Origin: Bradyrhizobium sp. CCGB12
GTDB lineage: Bacteria > Pseudomonadota > Alphaproteobacteria > Rhizobiales > Xanthobacteraceae
Assembly: GCF_024199845.1 (NCBI RefSeq)
Contig: NZ_JANADO010000001.1
Span: forward strand, 3,224,001 to 3,288,000
Reading direction: 5' to 3'
DNA: 64,000 bases
This document shows positions 25,058 through 34,090 of this stretch, in pieces. The notes under the pieces are model-generated. The model was given only the letters and a program-made list of their open reading frames with translations. It did no database searches and had not been told where the DNA came from. The first letter of the stretch is position 1. Each line of letters opens with the position of its first letter. Position numbers and translations under genes: made by a program.

Positions 25058-26650
25058 TCAGGTCCCCAGGAGCTCCCGCAGCTGCCGCTTCAGCACCTTG
25101 CCATTGGCGTTGCGCGGCAGCGGCTCGGAGGTGATCGCCATGGTTTCGGGGACCTTGTAGTCGGACAGCCGCTCAGCGCACCAGGCACGCAAGGCCTCGC
25201 CGGCGACCGGGCTCCGCGTCACCACCACGGCGTGGACGCGCTCGCCCAGCACCGGGCACGCCTTGGCGATGATCGCACTTTCGACCACGGCGGGGTGGCC
25301 GGCCAGCACGGATTCGACCTCGGCCGAATAGATCTTCAGGCCGCCGCGGTTGATCATGTCCTTCTGCCGGTCGAACACGCGGACGAAGCCATCGGCATCA
25401 ACGGAGCCGAGGTCGCCGGAGTGCCAAAATCCACTGGTGAAGCTTTCGGCGGTGGCCCTCGGGTTGTTCCAGTAGCCCTTGATGACGGAGGCGCTCTGGA
25501 TCCAGAGCTCGCCGATCTCGCCATGGGGCAGCTCGCGCCCATCTGTCCCCATCGCGACGATGCGCGCGCCCGGGCACGGCAGGCCGACGCTGTCGATATG
25601 GCTCTCCGTCAGCTCGCCCGGCATGATCGTCGAAGGCGACGTCGTCTCGGTCGCGCCGTAGCAGTTCATCAGCTTCAGACCGGGGATCTTGATCTTGAGC
25701 TTCTCGATGGTGGCGACCGGCATCGGGGCGCCGCCGAAGCCGCCAATGCGCCAGTTCGACAGATCATGGCCGTCGAAATCGGGCTGGAGCAGGCAGAGAT
25801 TGTACATCGCCGGCACCATCACCGTGTAGGTGACGCGCTCGCGCGCGGCGAGCTTGAGGTAATCGGCGGCCTTGAACTCCGGCATGATGATCAGCGCACC
25901 ACTGCTGCGGATCATGGTCGTGATGTTGGCGACGACACCGGTGACATGGCCGAGCGGCACCGCGGCGATCGACCGATCCGCCGCCGTCAATTGCAGACAG
26001 GACACGAACACCATCGAGGAATGGATGATGTTGCAATGGGCCAGCATTGCGCCTTTCGGCTTGCCTGTCGTGCCCGAGGTGTAGAGGATCATCGCGGTGT
26101 CCTCCTCACTCACCTCGACCGGCGCGGAGGCCGGCGCGTTGTCGGCGAGCACGGAAAAACCCGACCGTGCCGGATCGTCGTCGATGGCAATGCGATGGAT
26201 CACATCGGGCACATCTTTCGCATCGGGCAGCCGCTCGGCGAGCGCTGCCTCGTGGATCAGGATCCTGGCGCCGCAATCGTTGAGCACATAGGCGATCTCC
26301 GGCTTTTGCTGGCGCGTACCGAGCAAGACCGTGACCAGCCCCTCATGCGCGGCGGCGAACAGCAGCAGCGGAAATTCGATGCGGTTGCCGAGCAGGATGG
26401 CGACGCGGTCGCCGCGTTGCAGGCCGAGCTTGCGAAATCCCGCCGCAATCCGCGCGGCCTGCTCTACCGCTAGCCGCCAGCTCAGCCGGACATCGCCTGC
26501 GATCAGCGCTTCGCCATCGGCGTTGCGGCCGCGCGCTTCCGCGATCATCGCCCACAAGCTCGCTGGCCGATCCGAAAATGCCGGCACCACCCGATCGTCA
26601 AAGCGCGCCTCGAACCGCATCGGCGGGATCTGAGATTGCGACCAATCCAT
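25058..26650 (-). CDS. Acyl-CoA synthetase / AMP-dependent ligase
   Basis: A 530-residue ANL-superfamily enzyme activating a carboxylic acid to an acyl-adenylate and then a CoA thioester. Motifs: the P-loop ILYTSGTTGKPKGAM (about 188-202), the A5 region MNCYGATETTS, the A7/A8 hinge SGDLGSVDADGFVRVFDRQKD, and the A10 lysine in NANGKVLKRQLREL close to the C-terminus. All catalytic parts are present. The substrate may be a fatty or aromatic acid; the sequence does not say. It has no operon partner and lies about 160 bases from the YfgM-like gene. Confidence 0.92.
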   Translation of the reverse strand: MDWSQSQIPPMRFEARFDDRVVPAFSDRPASLWAMIAEARGRNADGEALIAGDVRLSWRLAVEQAARIAAGFRKLGLQRGDRVAILLGNRIEFPLLLFAAAHEGLVTVLLGTRQQKPEIAYVLNDCGARILIHEAALAERLPDAKDVPDVIHRIAIDDDPARSGFSVLADNAPASAPVEVSEEDTAMILYTSGTTGKPKGAMLAHCNIIHSSMVFVSCLQLTAADRSIAAVPLGHVTGVVANITTMIRSSGALIIMPEFKAADYLKLAARERVTYTVMVPAMYNLCLLQPDFDGHDLSNWRIGGFGGAPMPVATIEKLKIKIPGLKLMNCYGATETTSPSTIMPGELTESHIDSVGLPCPGARIVAMGTDGRELPHGEIGELWIQSASVIKGYWNNPRATAESFTSGFWHSGDLGSVDADGFVRVFDRQKDMINRGGLKIYSAEVESVLAGHPAVVESAIIAKACPVLGERVHAVVVTRSPVAGEALRAWCAERLSDYKVPETMAITSEPLPRNANGKVLKRQLRELLGT

Positions 26651-26723
26651 CGAAGGGCCCTCGGCTTGTTGCTCTTGTTACCTTGCGCGCATGGACATCC
26701 GGGTCGCGTCTTGTGCTGACCGG

Positions 26724-27308
26724 CTAGACGCCTATCACGGGCACACCGATCACGACCGGATGGAACGCGAAGGCCAGCGCCAGATAGGCAACGACGCCAA
26801 CCGCGACTGCGATCAAATCGTTGGTGACGCCGCCCACCGGTATAGGCGGGCCGCCGGAATCGGTACGGTGCTTCAGCGAAATGCGGTCATACACGGCCCA
26901 ACCCAGGAACGAGCCGAACAGGATGATCGAACCAAGGTCGCCATTGGCGAGCAGATGCGCGGCCGCCCACAGCTTGATGCCGGCCAGCATCGGATGCTTC
27001 AGTGTCGCATAGATGCGGCCGCGCAAATACGAGGCCACCACCAGGATGACGGCGGGCAGCATCAAGGCGAGCGTGATGTGCTTGAGCGCCTTCGGCGGAT
27101 ACCAGACGTCGATCCAGCCGGAGCTGCGGTAATGAGCATAGCCCCAGATGATCAGCGCAAGGCCCGCGAGCGAAACAAGCGAATAGAGGATCTTGTAGGT
27201 TCCCTCGCCCAGCCTTGCGATCGCCTGCGCGCGCGCCTTGCGTTTCGTAGTGAAAATATGGGCCGCGAAAAACACCACCAGCCCCAGGATCATGACAAGC
27301 AGACCCAC
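26724..27308 (-). CDS. NnrU family membrane protein
   Basis: A 194-residue protein with about six hydrophobic helices. The conserved NnrU features are present: LVMILGLVVFFAAHIF at the N-terminus, HPMLAGIKLWAAAHLLANGDLGS in the middle (histidines in membrane-proximal positions) and FGSFLGWAVYDRISLK. NnrU is associated with denitrification genes in some bacteria and is related to isoprenylcysteine methyltransferase-like membrane proteins. No denitrification genes are near, so the role is open. Confidence 0.85.
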   Translation of the reverse strand: MGLLVMILGLVVFFAAHIFTTKRKARAQAIARLGEGTYKILYSLVSLAGLALIIWGYAHYRSSGWIDVWYPPKALKHITLALMLPAVILVVASYLRGRIYATLKHPMLAGIKLWAAAHLLANGDLGSIILFGSFLGWAVYDRISLKHRTDSGGPPIPVGGVTNDLIAVAVGVVAYLALAFAFHPVVIGVPVIGV

Positions 27309-27377
27309 ATCATCCTCCCCTCAAGCAGCCCCCGTCTCTGAGGTATCATCGATTGGCAGCTGCTCGCAACTGATGCG

Positions 27378-27953
27378 CTACTTCGCAAGCCCGCGATTAT
27401 CTACATAGCGGATCGCGATCGGCCTGCCCGCCAGCGCACCGCCAAGGCCGCTGGTGAACTTCAGCGGCAGGCACGCGTTCAGCGATGCGTTGATGGCGTC
27501 GAGATAGGTCGTGCGGGTGCCGGCCGGCACGCCAGCGGTCGCGTATGTGAGGCGCGGCGGGCCGATCAGGCCACCCGTCTTGTTGAAGCTGAAGCGCACC
27601 GACATCTGCATGCCCTCGCGCGCATTGGTCGATGGCGGCGACCAGCAACTGCGCAACTCTGCAAAGAGATCGCCGATCGTATCGAGGTCGTGGTCCGGCT
27701 TCCGGTATTTGGCGCGGTCGGCCTCCGCAGGCATGCTTTCGATCGTGAGCTGGAGGTTCTGGCCATAGGGATAGTCCATCTCGGGAATGCAGGGGCCGGG
27801 CTCGAGCGGGCTGCAATAAGACGGCGTGCAGGGCCTGCCGTCGAGCACGCTGCACGGCTCGTGCGAGAACGGGATCGGATTGATCTGCCGGGGTCGCTCG
27901 TCGGCGGCGACCGGTGCCGCCATCAGGAGAAAGATGAGGATGCCGCGCCACAT
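27378..27953 (-). CDS. Hypothetical secreted protein with TonB_C-like C-terminus
   Basis: A 191-residue protein with a short Sec signal (MWRGILIFLLMAAPVAAD). The mature N-terminal part is rich in Cys and Pro (EPCSVLDGRPCTPSYCSPLEPGPC), with cysteines likely in disulfides. The C-terminal part, from about 100 on (LRSCWSPP...SVRFSFNKTGGLIGPPRLTY...INASLNACLPLKF), resembles the fold seen in TonB/TolA C-terminal domains; this is a pattern impression only. The frame stays open upstream to 28046, but the ATG at 27953 is chosen for the signal peptide. Confidence 0.7.
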   Translation of the reverse strand: MWRGILIFLLMAAPVAADERPRQINPIPFSHEPCSVLDGRPCTPSYCSPLEPGPCIPEMDYPYGQNLQLTIESMPAEADRAKYRKPDHDLDTIGDLFAELRSCWSPPSTNAREGMQMSVRFSFNKTGGLIGPPRLTYATAGVPAGTRTTYLDAINASLNACLPLKFTSGLGGALAGRPIAIRYVDNRGLAK

Positions 27954-28258
27954 GCCTTGAGCTCGCGATGATGTTTGGAAAGACGTGGCATCGTCAATGA
28001 ACGCGTCAAGCCCGCGGCTGTTCACATGCTCGCGTTCAGTGCACACTGTCGTCGCCCGGCTTGGCGGGGCGACCCAGTATTCCAGAGACGTTTGTGATCA
28101 AGTCGATGGGCCGCGGCGTACTGGATGCCCCGGTCCCGTCTCCGCCAAGGCTACGCCGGGGCCCCAAGGGTGCTCGGCCGCCGAAGCTTTAGCGAAGGCG
28201 GCAAGCCGGGACATGACAGCGGGGGTGCGGGCGCACAGCGGTGAGCGCGACGAGCACC
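27954..28258. repeat. Intergenic region with dispersed repeat pieces
   Basis: No gene is supported in these 305 bases. Between about 28045 and 28225 lie GTCGTCGCCCGGCTTGGCGG, GACCCAGTATTCCAGAGACG, GTACTGGATGCCCCGG and CAAGCCGGGACATGACAGCG. These form long-range imperfect inverted pairs (CCAGTAT/GTACTGG, CGCCCGGCTT/AAGCCGGG). The pattern matches a composite intergenic palindrome I associate with Bradyrhizobium genomes. It separates the hypothetical gene leader from the 3' end of prfC. Confidence 0.55.
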
Positions 28259-29881
28259 CTACCCCTTCTTCTTGACGTCCTTGACGTTGGTGAACTCGAT
28301 GCCCTCGGCGCGTTCCCTGGTATAGCCGAGATAGAACTCGTTCCGCGCCAGATACACGGGATCGCCGTCGACATCGTCGGCGATGCTCGACGTGTTGGCC
28401 GCGATGAAGGTATCGAGCTTCTTGCGGTCCTCCGAGGAGACCCAGCGCGCGAGCTGGAACTCGCTGACCTCGAACTCGACCGGCAGCGAATATTCCGCCT
28501 CCAGCCGCGCCTTGAGCACGTCGAGCTGGAGCGCACCGACCACGCCGACCAGCGCAGGCGCGCCGTCGCGCGGGCGGAACACTTGCACCACGCCCTCTTC
28601 CGACATCTGCTGAAGCGCTTCCTTCAGCTTCTTCGCCTTCATCGCGTCGGTGAGACGCACGCGGCGGACGATCTCCGGCGCAAAGCTCGGCACGCCGACG
28701 AAGTTGAAATCCTCGCCCTCGGTCAGCGTGTCGCCGATGCGCAGCGTGCCGTGATTGGGAATGCCGACGACATCGCCGGCAAAGGCCTCGTCCGCAACCG
28801 ACCGGTCCTGCGCGAAGAAGAATTGCGGGCTCGACAGCGGCATGCTCTTGCCGGTGCGCACCAGCTTCGCCTTCATGCCGCGGCTGAGCTTGCCCGAGCA
28901 GAGCCGCGCGAAGGCGATGCGGTCGCGATGGTTCGGATCCATGTTGGCCTGGATCTTGAACACGAAGGCGCTCATGCGCGGATCGGTCGCCTCGACCTTG
29001 CGCTGGTCGCTGTCCTGCGCGCGCGGCTCGGGCGCGAACTTGCCGAGGCCTTCGAGGAGATCGCCGACGCCGAAATTGCGCAGCGCGCTGCCGAAATAGA
29101 CCGGCGTCAGATGGCCCTCGCGGAACGCTTCGAGCTCGAACGGCTTTGAGGCCTCGGTGACAAGCTCGAGCTCGTCCTTCACTGCGGAGACGTCGAGATT
29201 GCCGTTGAGCTTGGCAAGCTCCGCGATCTCGATCTGCTGCGCCGCGCCGGTCTTGGCGCCGCCGCCTTCGAGCAGGCGCACGCCGCCATTGACGACGTCA
29301 TAGGTGCCGAGGAAGTCGCGGCCGCGGCCGACCGGCCAGGTCATCGGCGTGGTGTCGAGCGCCAGCGTCTTCTCGATCTCGTCGAGCAGCTCGAAGACGT
29401 CGCGGCTCTCGCGGTCCATCTTGTTGATGAAGGTGATGATCGGGATGTCGCGCAGGCGGCACACCTCGAACAGCTTCCGGGTGCGCGCCTCGATGCCCTT
29501 GGCAGCGTCGATCACCATGACGGCGGAATCGACCGCCGTGAGCGTGCGGTAGGTGTCTTCCGAAAAGTCCTCGTGGCCCGGCGTGTCCAAGAGGTTGAAG
29601 ACGAGGCCCTCGAACTCGAAGGTCATCACCGAGGTCACGACCGAGATGCCGCGCTCGCGCTCGATCTTCATCCAGTCCGAGCGCGTGTTGCGCCGCTCGC
29701 CCTTGGCCTTGACCTGCCCAGCCAGGTTGATGGCGCCGCCGAACAGCAGCAGCTTCTCCGTCAGCGTGGTCTTGCCGGCGTCGGGGTGGGAGATGATCGC
29801 AAAGGTCCGTCGCCGCGACACTTCAGCGGCAAGCGGGGAACGGGCCGGCGATTCGGCTGTGGTGGTGGCGATGTCGGACAT
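28259..29881 (-). CDS. prfC: Peptide chain release factor 3
   Basis: A 540-residue translational GTPase that recycles class-I release factors. It has the P-loop [12 protein letters not shown] (about 33-44), the switch I region with [10 protein letters not shown]3 [12 protein letters not shown] and G4 NKMDRES, and domain II/III features characteristic of RF3. The length is standard. About 20 non-conserved residues precede the G domain. It is divergent from the guanidine exporter gene, and the riboswitch lies in the 176 bases between them. Confidence 0.95.
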   Translation of the reverse strand: MSDIATTTAESPARSPLAAEVSRRRTFAIISHPDAGKTTLTEKLLLFGGAINLAGQVKAKGERRNTRSDWMKIERERGISVVTSVMTFEFEGLVFNLLDTPGHEDFSEDTYRTLTAVDSAVMVIDAAKGIEARTRKLFEVCRLRDIPIITFINKMDRESRDVFELLDEIEKTLALDTTPMTWPVGRGRDFLGTYDVVNGGVRLLEGGGAKTGAAQQIEIAELAKLNGNLDVSAVKDELELVTEASKPFELEAFREGHLTPVYFGSALRNFGVGDLLEGLGKFAPEPRAQDSDQRKVEATDPRMSAFVFKIQANMDPNHRDRIAFARLCSGKLSRGMKAKLVRTGKSMPLSSPQFFFAQDRSVADEAFAGDVVGIPNHGTLRIGDTLTEGEDFNFVGVPSFAPEIVRRVRLTDAMKAKKLKEALQQMSEEGVVQVFRPRDGAPALVGVVGALQLDVLKARLEAEYSLPVEFEVSEFQLARWVSSEDRKKLDTFIAANTSSIADDVDGDPVYLARNEFYLGYTRERAEGIEFTNVKDVKKKG

Positions 29882-29985
29882 GGCGGGAGCGTTTGGCAGG
29901 GAAAATGGGCCTGATCAAGCCTCATTTGGTGATTGCGGAGCCTTCCGGCCAGTCCCATATCGGCCTTGGCCATACTGGCCTTGGG

Positions 29986-30038
29986 GGGAAGGACGACCTT
30001 CCCGTTTCTCAGCACCTCAGCCGCGGGGACGACCCTGC
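29986..30038 (+). ncRNA. Guanidine-II riboswitch (mini-ykkC)
   Basis: Two stem-loops with identical ACGA loops, the defining mini-ykkC architecture. Stem 1 pairs GGGAAGG (29986-29992) with CCTTCCC (29997-30003) around ACGA (29993-29996). Stem 2 pairs GCGGGG (30023-30028) with CCCTGC (30033-30038, one G-U) around ACGA (30029-30032). The ribosome-binding site GGAGGG (30047-30052) of the SugE/Gdx gene follows 8 bases after stem 2. Guanidine binding to the loops is known to expose the ribosome-binding site in this class. The gene downstream is of the expected type. Confidence 0.88.
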
Positions 30039-30057
30039 CTTGGTACGGAGGGTCGTC

Positions 30058-30372
30058 ATGGCCTGGAGCATTTTGTTCGTCGCCGGTCTTCTCGAGATCA
30101 CCTGGGCTATCGGCCTGAAATACACCGAGGGTTTTACCAGGCTGGTTCCGTCCGTCATCACGCTCGTGGCCATGGCCGGCAGCGTCATCCTGCTCGGACT
30201 CGCGCTCAAATCGCTGCCCGTCGGAACCGCCTATGCGGTCTGGACCGGGATCGGCGCGGTCGGCACCGCAACGCTCGGCATCATCCTGTTCGGCGAGCCG
30301 GCCACCGCGTTCCGCCTCGCCAGCATCGCCCTGATCGTCGCGGGGATTGCCGGGCTGAAGTTCGTTACTTGA
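30058..30372 (+). CDS. sugE: SugE/Gdx-type small multidrug resistance protein, guanidinium exporter
   Basis: A 104-residue SMR protein with four membrane helices that works as an antiparallel dimer. The essential proton- and substrate-coupling glutamate is at about 13 in [15 protein letters not shown]. The Gdx-type features [11 protein letters not shown] and [15 protein letters not shown] distinguish it from EmrE-like drug pumps. Gdx proteins export guanidinium. The ATG at 30058 is 5 bases from the GGAGGG site, directly downstream of the guanidine-II riboswitch, which strongly supports the substrate. Its 3' end overlaps the convergent pit gene by 8 bases. Confidence 0.93.
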   Translation: MAWSILFVAGLLEITWAIGLKYTEGFTRLVPSVITLVAMAGSVILLGLALKSLPVGTAYAVWTGIGAVGTATLGIILFGEPATAFRLASIALIVAGIAGLKFVT

Positions 30373-31369
30373 TGATCTGGACCGCCCACCAGGTCAGCGC
30401 GGCGACGATGGCGGAGGCCGGGATCGTGATCACCCAGGCATAGACGATCGAGCTCGCGACGTTCCAGCGCACCGCCGAAACACGGCGGGCGGCGCCGACG
30501 CCGACGATGGCACCGGTGATGGTGTGTGTCGTCGAGACGGGAACGCCGAGGAACGTCGCCATGAACAGGGTCGCAGCGCCCCCGGTCTCGGCGCAGAAGC
30601 CCTGCATGGGCGTCAATTTGGTGATGCGCAGGCCCATGGTGCGGACGATCCGCCAGCCGCCCATCAGCGTGCCCAGCGCCATCGCCGCCTGGCAGGACAG
30701 CACCACCCAGAACGGCACGGAGAATTCGCCGCCGAGATGGCCCTGCGAATAGAGCAGCACCGCGATGATGCCCATGGTCTTCTGGGCGTCGTTGCCGCCG
30801 TGACCGAGCGAATAGAGCGAGGCCGAGGCGAATTGCAGGATGCGGAAGGCGCGATCGACCGCGAACGGGGTCGAGCGCACAGAGGCCCAGGACACGATGG
30901 CCACCAGCATCATCGCGAGCAGGAAGCCGACCAGCGGGGACAGCACGATGGCCAGCACCGTCTTGGACAGGCCGCTCCACACAGCCGCCGAGATCCCTGC
31001 CTTGGCCATGCCGCCGCCGACGAGACCGCCGATCAACGCGTGCGACGACGAAGAGGGAATGCCGAGCCCCCAGGTCACGAGGTTCCAGACGATCGCGCCG
31101 ACGAGAGCCGCGAAGATGACCTGGGCATCGACCACCGCGGGATCGATGATGCCGGTGCCGATGGTCTGGGCGACATGCAGCCCGAACACCATGAAGGCAA
31201 TGAAATTGAAGAACGCGGCCCAGAACACCGCGAATTGCGGCCGCAGCACGCGGGTCGAGACGATGGTCGCGATCGAATTGGCGGCGTCATGCAGGCCGTT
31301 CAGGAAATCGAACAGCAGTGCGACGGCGATCAAGCCGACCAGGATGGGAAAACCCAACGCAGCATCCAC
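30365..31369 (-). CDS. pit: Inorganic phosphate transporter, PiT family
   Basis: A 334-residue secondary phosphate carrier with about ten helices. The two inverted PiT signature repeats are visible: [16 protein letters not shown] near the N-terminus and [14 protein letters not shown] in the second half. The [15 protein letters not shown] segment lies near the C-terminus, paired with [18 protein letters not shown] in the first half. It lies 12 bases after the DUF47 gene and forms the orfA-pit operon known in rhizobia, here behind a PHO box. Confidence 0.95.
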   Translation of the reverse strand: MDAALGFPILVGLIAVALLFDFLNGLHDAANSIATIVSTRVLRPQFAVFWAAFFNFIAFMVFGLHVAQTIGTGIIDPAVVDAQVIFAALVGAIVWNLVTWGLGIPSSSSHALIGGLVGGGMAKAGISAAVWSGLSKTVLAIVLSPLVGFLLAMMLVAIVSWASVRSTPFAVDRAFRILQFASASLYSLGHGGNDAQKTMGIIAVLLYSQGHLGGEFSVPFWVVLSCQAAMALGTLMGGWRIVRTMGLRITKLTPMQGFCAETGGAATLFMATFLGVPVSTTHTITGAIVGVGAARRVSAVRWNVASSIVYAWVITIPASAIVAALTWWAVQIIK

Positions 31370-31381
31370 GACGGCCCTGCC

Positions 31382-32026
31382 CTAAACTTGCTCGATCACG
31401 ATGCTGTTGATCTCGTTGGCGACGTCGTCGAAGCGATCGGCGACCTTCTCCAAATGGTCGTAGATCTCTGCGCCGACGACGAAGTCCATCGCATTGCCGT
31501 CGCGATGCTTGAGGAAAAGCTCCTTCAGCCCGATGTCATGAAGGTCGTCCACGCGGCCCTCCAGCTTACCCAGCTCCTCCGTGATCGCGGTCAGCATGGC
31601 GACGTTCGGGCCGATCGACTGCATCAGCGGCAGCGCGCGGCCGACCAGATTGGCGCATTCGATCAGGAGCCCGCCGATCTCGCGCATCGGTGGCTCGAAG
31701 GCACGAACTTCGAACAGCATCACCGCCTTGGCGGTCTGCTGCATCTGGTCGATGGCATCGTCCATCGAGGTGATCAGGTTCTTGATGTCGCCGCGGTCGA
31801 ATGGGGTGATGAAGGTGCGGCGCACCGCCGTCAGCACCTCACGGGTGATGTTATCGGCGTCGTTCTCGAACTGGTTGACGCGCTGGCAATAAACCGGCGT
31901 CTCCTCGCCCCCGTTCAGCATACCCTGGAGCGCGATCGAACCCTGGATCACGGTCTGAGCGTGACGGTCGAAAAGGTCGAAGAACCGTTCTTCCTTGGGC
32001 AGGAAAGCACGAAACCATCGCATCAT
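31382..32026 (-). CDS. DUF47 PhoU-like Pit accessory protein (OrfA)
   Basis: A 214-residue, all-helical PhoU-like protein of the DUF47/YkaA family. Typical segments are FFDLFDRHAQTVIQGS, the acidic VNQFENDADNITREV and RGDIKNLITSMDDAIDQMQQTAKAV. These ExxxD-type patterns bind metal clusters in PhoU. In Sinorhizobium the homologue orfA is co-transcribed with pit and needed for its low-affinity uptake. Start alternatives are the two adjacent ATGs at 32026 and 32023. Confidence 0.92.
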   Translation of the reverse strand: MMRWFRAFLPKEERFFDLFDRHAQTVIQGSIALQGMLNGGEETPVYCQRVNQFENDADNITREVLTAVRRTFITPFDRGDIKNLITSMDDAIDQMQQTAKAVMLFEVRAFEPPMREIGGLLIECANLVGRALPLMQSIGPNVAMLTAITEELGKLEGRVDDLHDIGLKELFLKHRDGNAMDFVVGAEIYDHLEKVADRFDDVANEINSIVIEQV

Positions 32027-32068
32027 GGGGATAGGCTACCGGTTGGAAATGGCCCGGCCCTGTCAGGG

Positions 32069-32086
32069 CCGTCATAAAACTGTCAT
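32069..32086 (-). promoter_or_regulatory. PHO box upstream of the DUF47-pit operon
   Basis: The sequence CCGTCATAAAACTGTCAT consists of two 7-base repeats with 11-base periodicity. It differs by a single base from the enterobacterial PhoB consensus CTGTCATAWAWCTGTCAY. It is centred about 50 bases upstream of the DUF47 start codon. An additional CTGTCAG half-like unit lies at 32060-32066. In Sinorhizobium meliloti PhoB represses orfA-pit under phosphate starvation; the same regulation is inferred here. Confidence 0.75.
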
Positions 32087-32148
32087 AGACCATTTTCGAT
32101 CCGCGCGCGTGTCACCTCACGCCCACGGAGCCGGGTCATCCACCGGAT

Positions 32149-32175
32149 TATCGCACCAACGAAATTGGTGCGATA
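32149..32175. terminator. Terminator-like hairpin after the liv-type operon
   Basis: Perfect 11-base arms TATCGCACCAA (32149-32159) and TTGGTGCGATA (32165-32175) with a 5-base loop. It lies 9 bases past the LivM-like stop on the minus strand and before the DUF47 promoter. It probably ends transcription of the ABC operon and insulates the PHO-regulated operon. There is no long T-run. Confidence 0.65.
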
Positions 32176-32183
32176 TCAATAAT

Positions 32184-33152
32184 TTAGAGCGACCGGCGGA
32201 AGTAATGGGCGATTTCGCCGATGACGCCGCGGCGGAAGGTGAGCACGCAGATCACGAAGATCGAGCCCTGGATCACCGTCACCCACTGGCCGAAACCCGC
32301 CAGATATTGCTGCATGGCGATGATCACGAAGGCGCCGACCACGGGGCCGAAGACGGTGCCGAGACCGCCGACCAGCGTCATCAGCACGACCTCGCCCGAC
32401 ATCGTCCAATGGACGTCGGTAAGAGAGGCATTCTGCGCCACAAACACCTTCAGCGATCCGGCGAACCCGGCCAGCGTGCCTGACAGGACGAAGGCCAGGA
32501 ACTTGTACTGGTCGGTGCGGTACCCGAGCGAAATCGCGCGCTGCTCGTTCTCGCGGATCGACTTCAGCACCTCGCCGAACGGCGAGTTGATGATGCGGAA
32601 GATCAGCAGGAAGCCAGCGAGGAAGCCGACCAGCACGACGTAATATAGCACCGTCGGCTTGGAGAGATCGAACACGCCGAACATGCGCCCCTGCGGGATG
32701 CCCTGGATGCCGTCCTCGCCATGGGTGAACGGCGCCTGGAGATAGATGAAGTACAACAGCTGCGACAGCGCCAGCGTGATCATCGAGAAGTAGATGCCCT
32801 GGCGGCGGATCGAGATGTAGCCGGTGATGATCGACAGGACGAACGCCGCGGCGATGCCGACGAGGATGCCGAGCTCGGGCGGCAGCGCCCAGACCTTCAG
32901 CGCATGCGCGCTGCAATAGCCTGCGGTTCCCAGGAACATCGCGTGGCCGAACGACAGCAGCCCGCCATAGCCGACCAGCAGATTGAACGCGCAGGCAAGC
33001 AGCGCAAAGCACAACGCCTGCATCACGAAGAACGGATAGACGCCCGTGAATGGCACCGCCGCCAGCAGCAGTGCCATCACCACGAAGACGATCATCTCGT
33101 CGCGCATCGCGCGCGGGTTTGCCGACAGCGTGTCGTCTGTCAGGGTTGTCAT
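32184..33152 (-). CDS. livM: Branched-chain amino acid-type ABC permease, LivM family
   Basis: A 322-residue inner-membrane permease with eight to ten hydrophobic segments. The LivM segment LLVGYGGLLSFGHAMFLGTAGY (in part) lies near 58-80, and the conserved cytoplasmic ATPase-contact region (IRENEQRAISLGY) is near 218-230. The C-terminal half has GGLGTVFGPVVGAFVI. It is the last gene of the five-gene operon, starting 2 bases after livH. Confidence 0.92.
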   Translation of the reverse strand: MTTLTDDTLSANPRAMRDEMIVFVVMALLLAAVPFTGVYPFFVMQALCFALLACAFNLLVGYGGLLSFGHAMFLGTAGYCSAHALKVWALPPELGILVGIAAAFVLSIITGYISIRRQGIYFSMITLALSQLLYFIYLQAPFTHGEDGIQGIPQGRMFGVFDLSKPTVLYYVVLVGFLAGFLLIFRIINSPFGEVLKSIRENEQRAISLGYRTDQYKFLAFVLSGTLAGFAGSLKVFVAQNASLTDVHWTMSGEVVLMTLVGGLGTVFGPVVGAFVIIAMQQYLAGFGQWVTVIQGSIFVICVLTFRRGVIGEIAHYFRRSL

Positions 33153-33154
33153 AG

Positions 33155-34018
33155 TCAGGCCGCCCTTCCCGTCAATCCCGTTGGCTTCACCAGGAGTACC
33201 AGCACCATCAGCACGAACACGACGGTGTTGGAGGCCTCGGGGTAGAAATACTTGGTCAGGCCCTCGATCACGCCAAGCGCAAAGCCGGTGATGATGGAGC
33301 CCATGATCGATCCCATGCCGCCGATCACGACCACCGCGAACACCACGATGATGAGATCGGCGCCCATCAGCGGCCGCACCTGGTTGATCGGCGCCGAGAG
33401 CACGCCTGCGAGCGCGGCAAGGCCGACACCGAGACCATAGGTCAGCGTGATCATGCGCGGCACGTTGATACCGAAGGCGCGCACCAGCGTCGGGTTTTCA
33501 GTGGCGGCGCGCAGGTAAGCGCCGAGCTGCGTCTTCTCGATCAGGAACCAGGTCGCAAAGCACACCACCAGCGAGAACACGACGACCCAGCCGCGATAGA
33601 TCGGCAGGAACATGAAGCCGAGATTCATGCCGCCCCTGAGCTGGTCCGGAATGGCGTAAGGCAGGCCGGAGGAGCCGAAATAGTTCTGGAACAGGCCCTG
33701 CACGATTAACGCGATGCCGAAGGTCAGGAGCAGGCCGTAAAGATGGTCGAGCCCGGTCAGCCATTGCAGCATGGTCCGCTCCAGGATCATGCCGAAGATG
33801 CCGACGATGATCGGCGCCAGCAGCAACGCCCACCAGTAGTTGATGCCGCCGAGGTTGAGGAGGAAATAGGCGACGAAGGCGCCCATCATGTAGAGCGCGC
33901 CATGGGCGAAATTGATGATGTTGAGCATGCCGAAGATCACGGCAAGCCCAAGACTGAGCAGCGCGTAGAACGAGCCGTTGATCAGTCCCACCAGTAGCTG
34001 AGCGTAAAGAGCCTGCAT
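33155..34018 (-). CDS. livH: Branched-chain amino acid-type ABC permease, LivH family
   Basis: A 287-residue permease with the LivH N-terminus LLVGLINGSFYALLSLGLAV and NFAHGALYMMGAFVAY, and the ATPase-contact loop AATENPTLVRAFGIN. GGMGSIMGSIITGFALGVIEG lies near the C-terminus. It pairs with LivM as the channel heterodimer. A hairpin of 10 base pairs (34059-34082) separates its start from the binding-protein gene upstream. Confidence 0.92.
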   Translation of the reverse strand: MQALYAQLLVGLINGSFYALLSLGLAVIFGMLNIINFAHGALYMMGAFVAYFLLNLGGINYWWALLLAPIIVGIFGMILERTMLQWLTGLDHLYGLLLTFGIALIVQGLFQNYFGSSGLPYAIPDQLRGGMNLGFMFLPIYRGWVVVFSLVVCFATWFLIEKTQLGAYLRAATENPTLVRAFGINVPRMITLTYGLGVGLAALAGVLSAPINQVRPLMGADLIIVVFAVVVIGGMGSIMGSIITGFALGVIEGLTKYFYPEASNTVVFVLMVLVLLVKPTGLTGRAA

Positions 34019-34058
34019 CGATCCCGCACCCGGTCCCTTCGGCGTTCCCTGAAAGTCG

Positions 34059-34082
34059 CCCGCAGGCCTGAAGGCCTGCGGG
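34059..34082. terminator. Intercistronic hairpin between binding protein and livH
   Basis: Perfect 10-base arms CCCGCAGGCC (34059-34068) and GGCCTGCGGG (34073-34082) with a TGAA loop. It lies 8 bases after the binding-protein stop on the minus strand. No T-run follows. Such hairpins typically stabilise the upstream mRNA or attenuate read-through, raising receptor levels over membrane subunits. Confidence 0.65.
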
Positions 34083-34090
34083 CCGTCATC

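Noticed and set aside
30524..32077. 517-codon plus-strand frame opposite pit and DUF47
   Set aside because: It is rich in His/Gln/Asp/Arg with no motif, and the opposite strand encodes two well-known proteins behind a PHO box.
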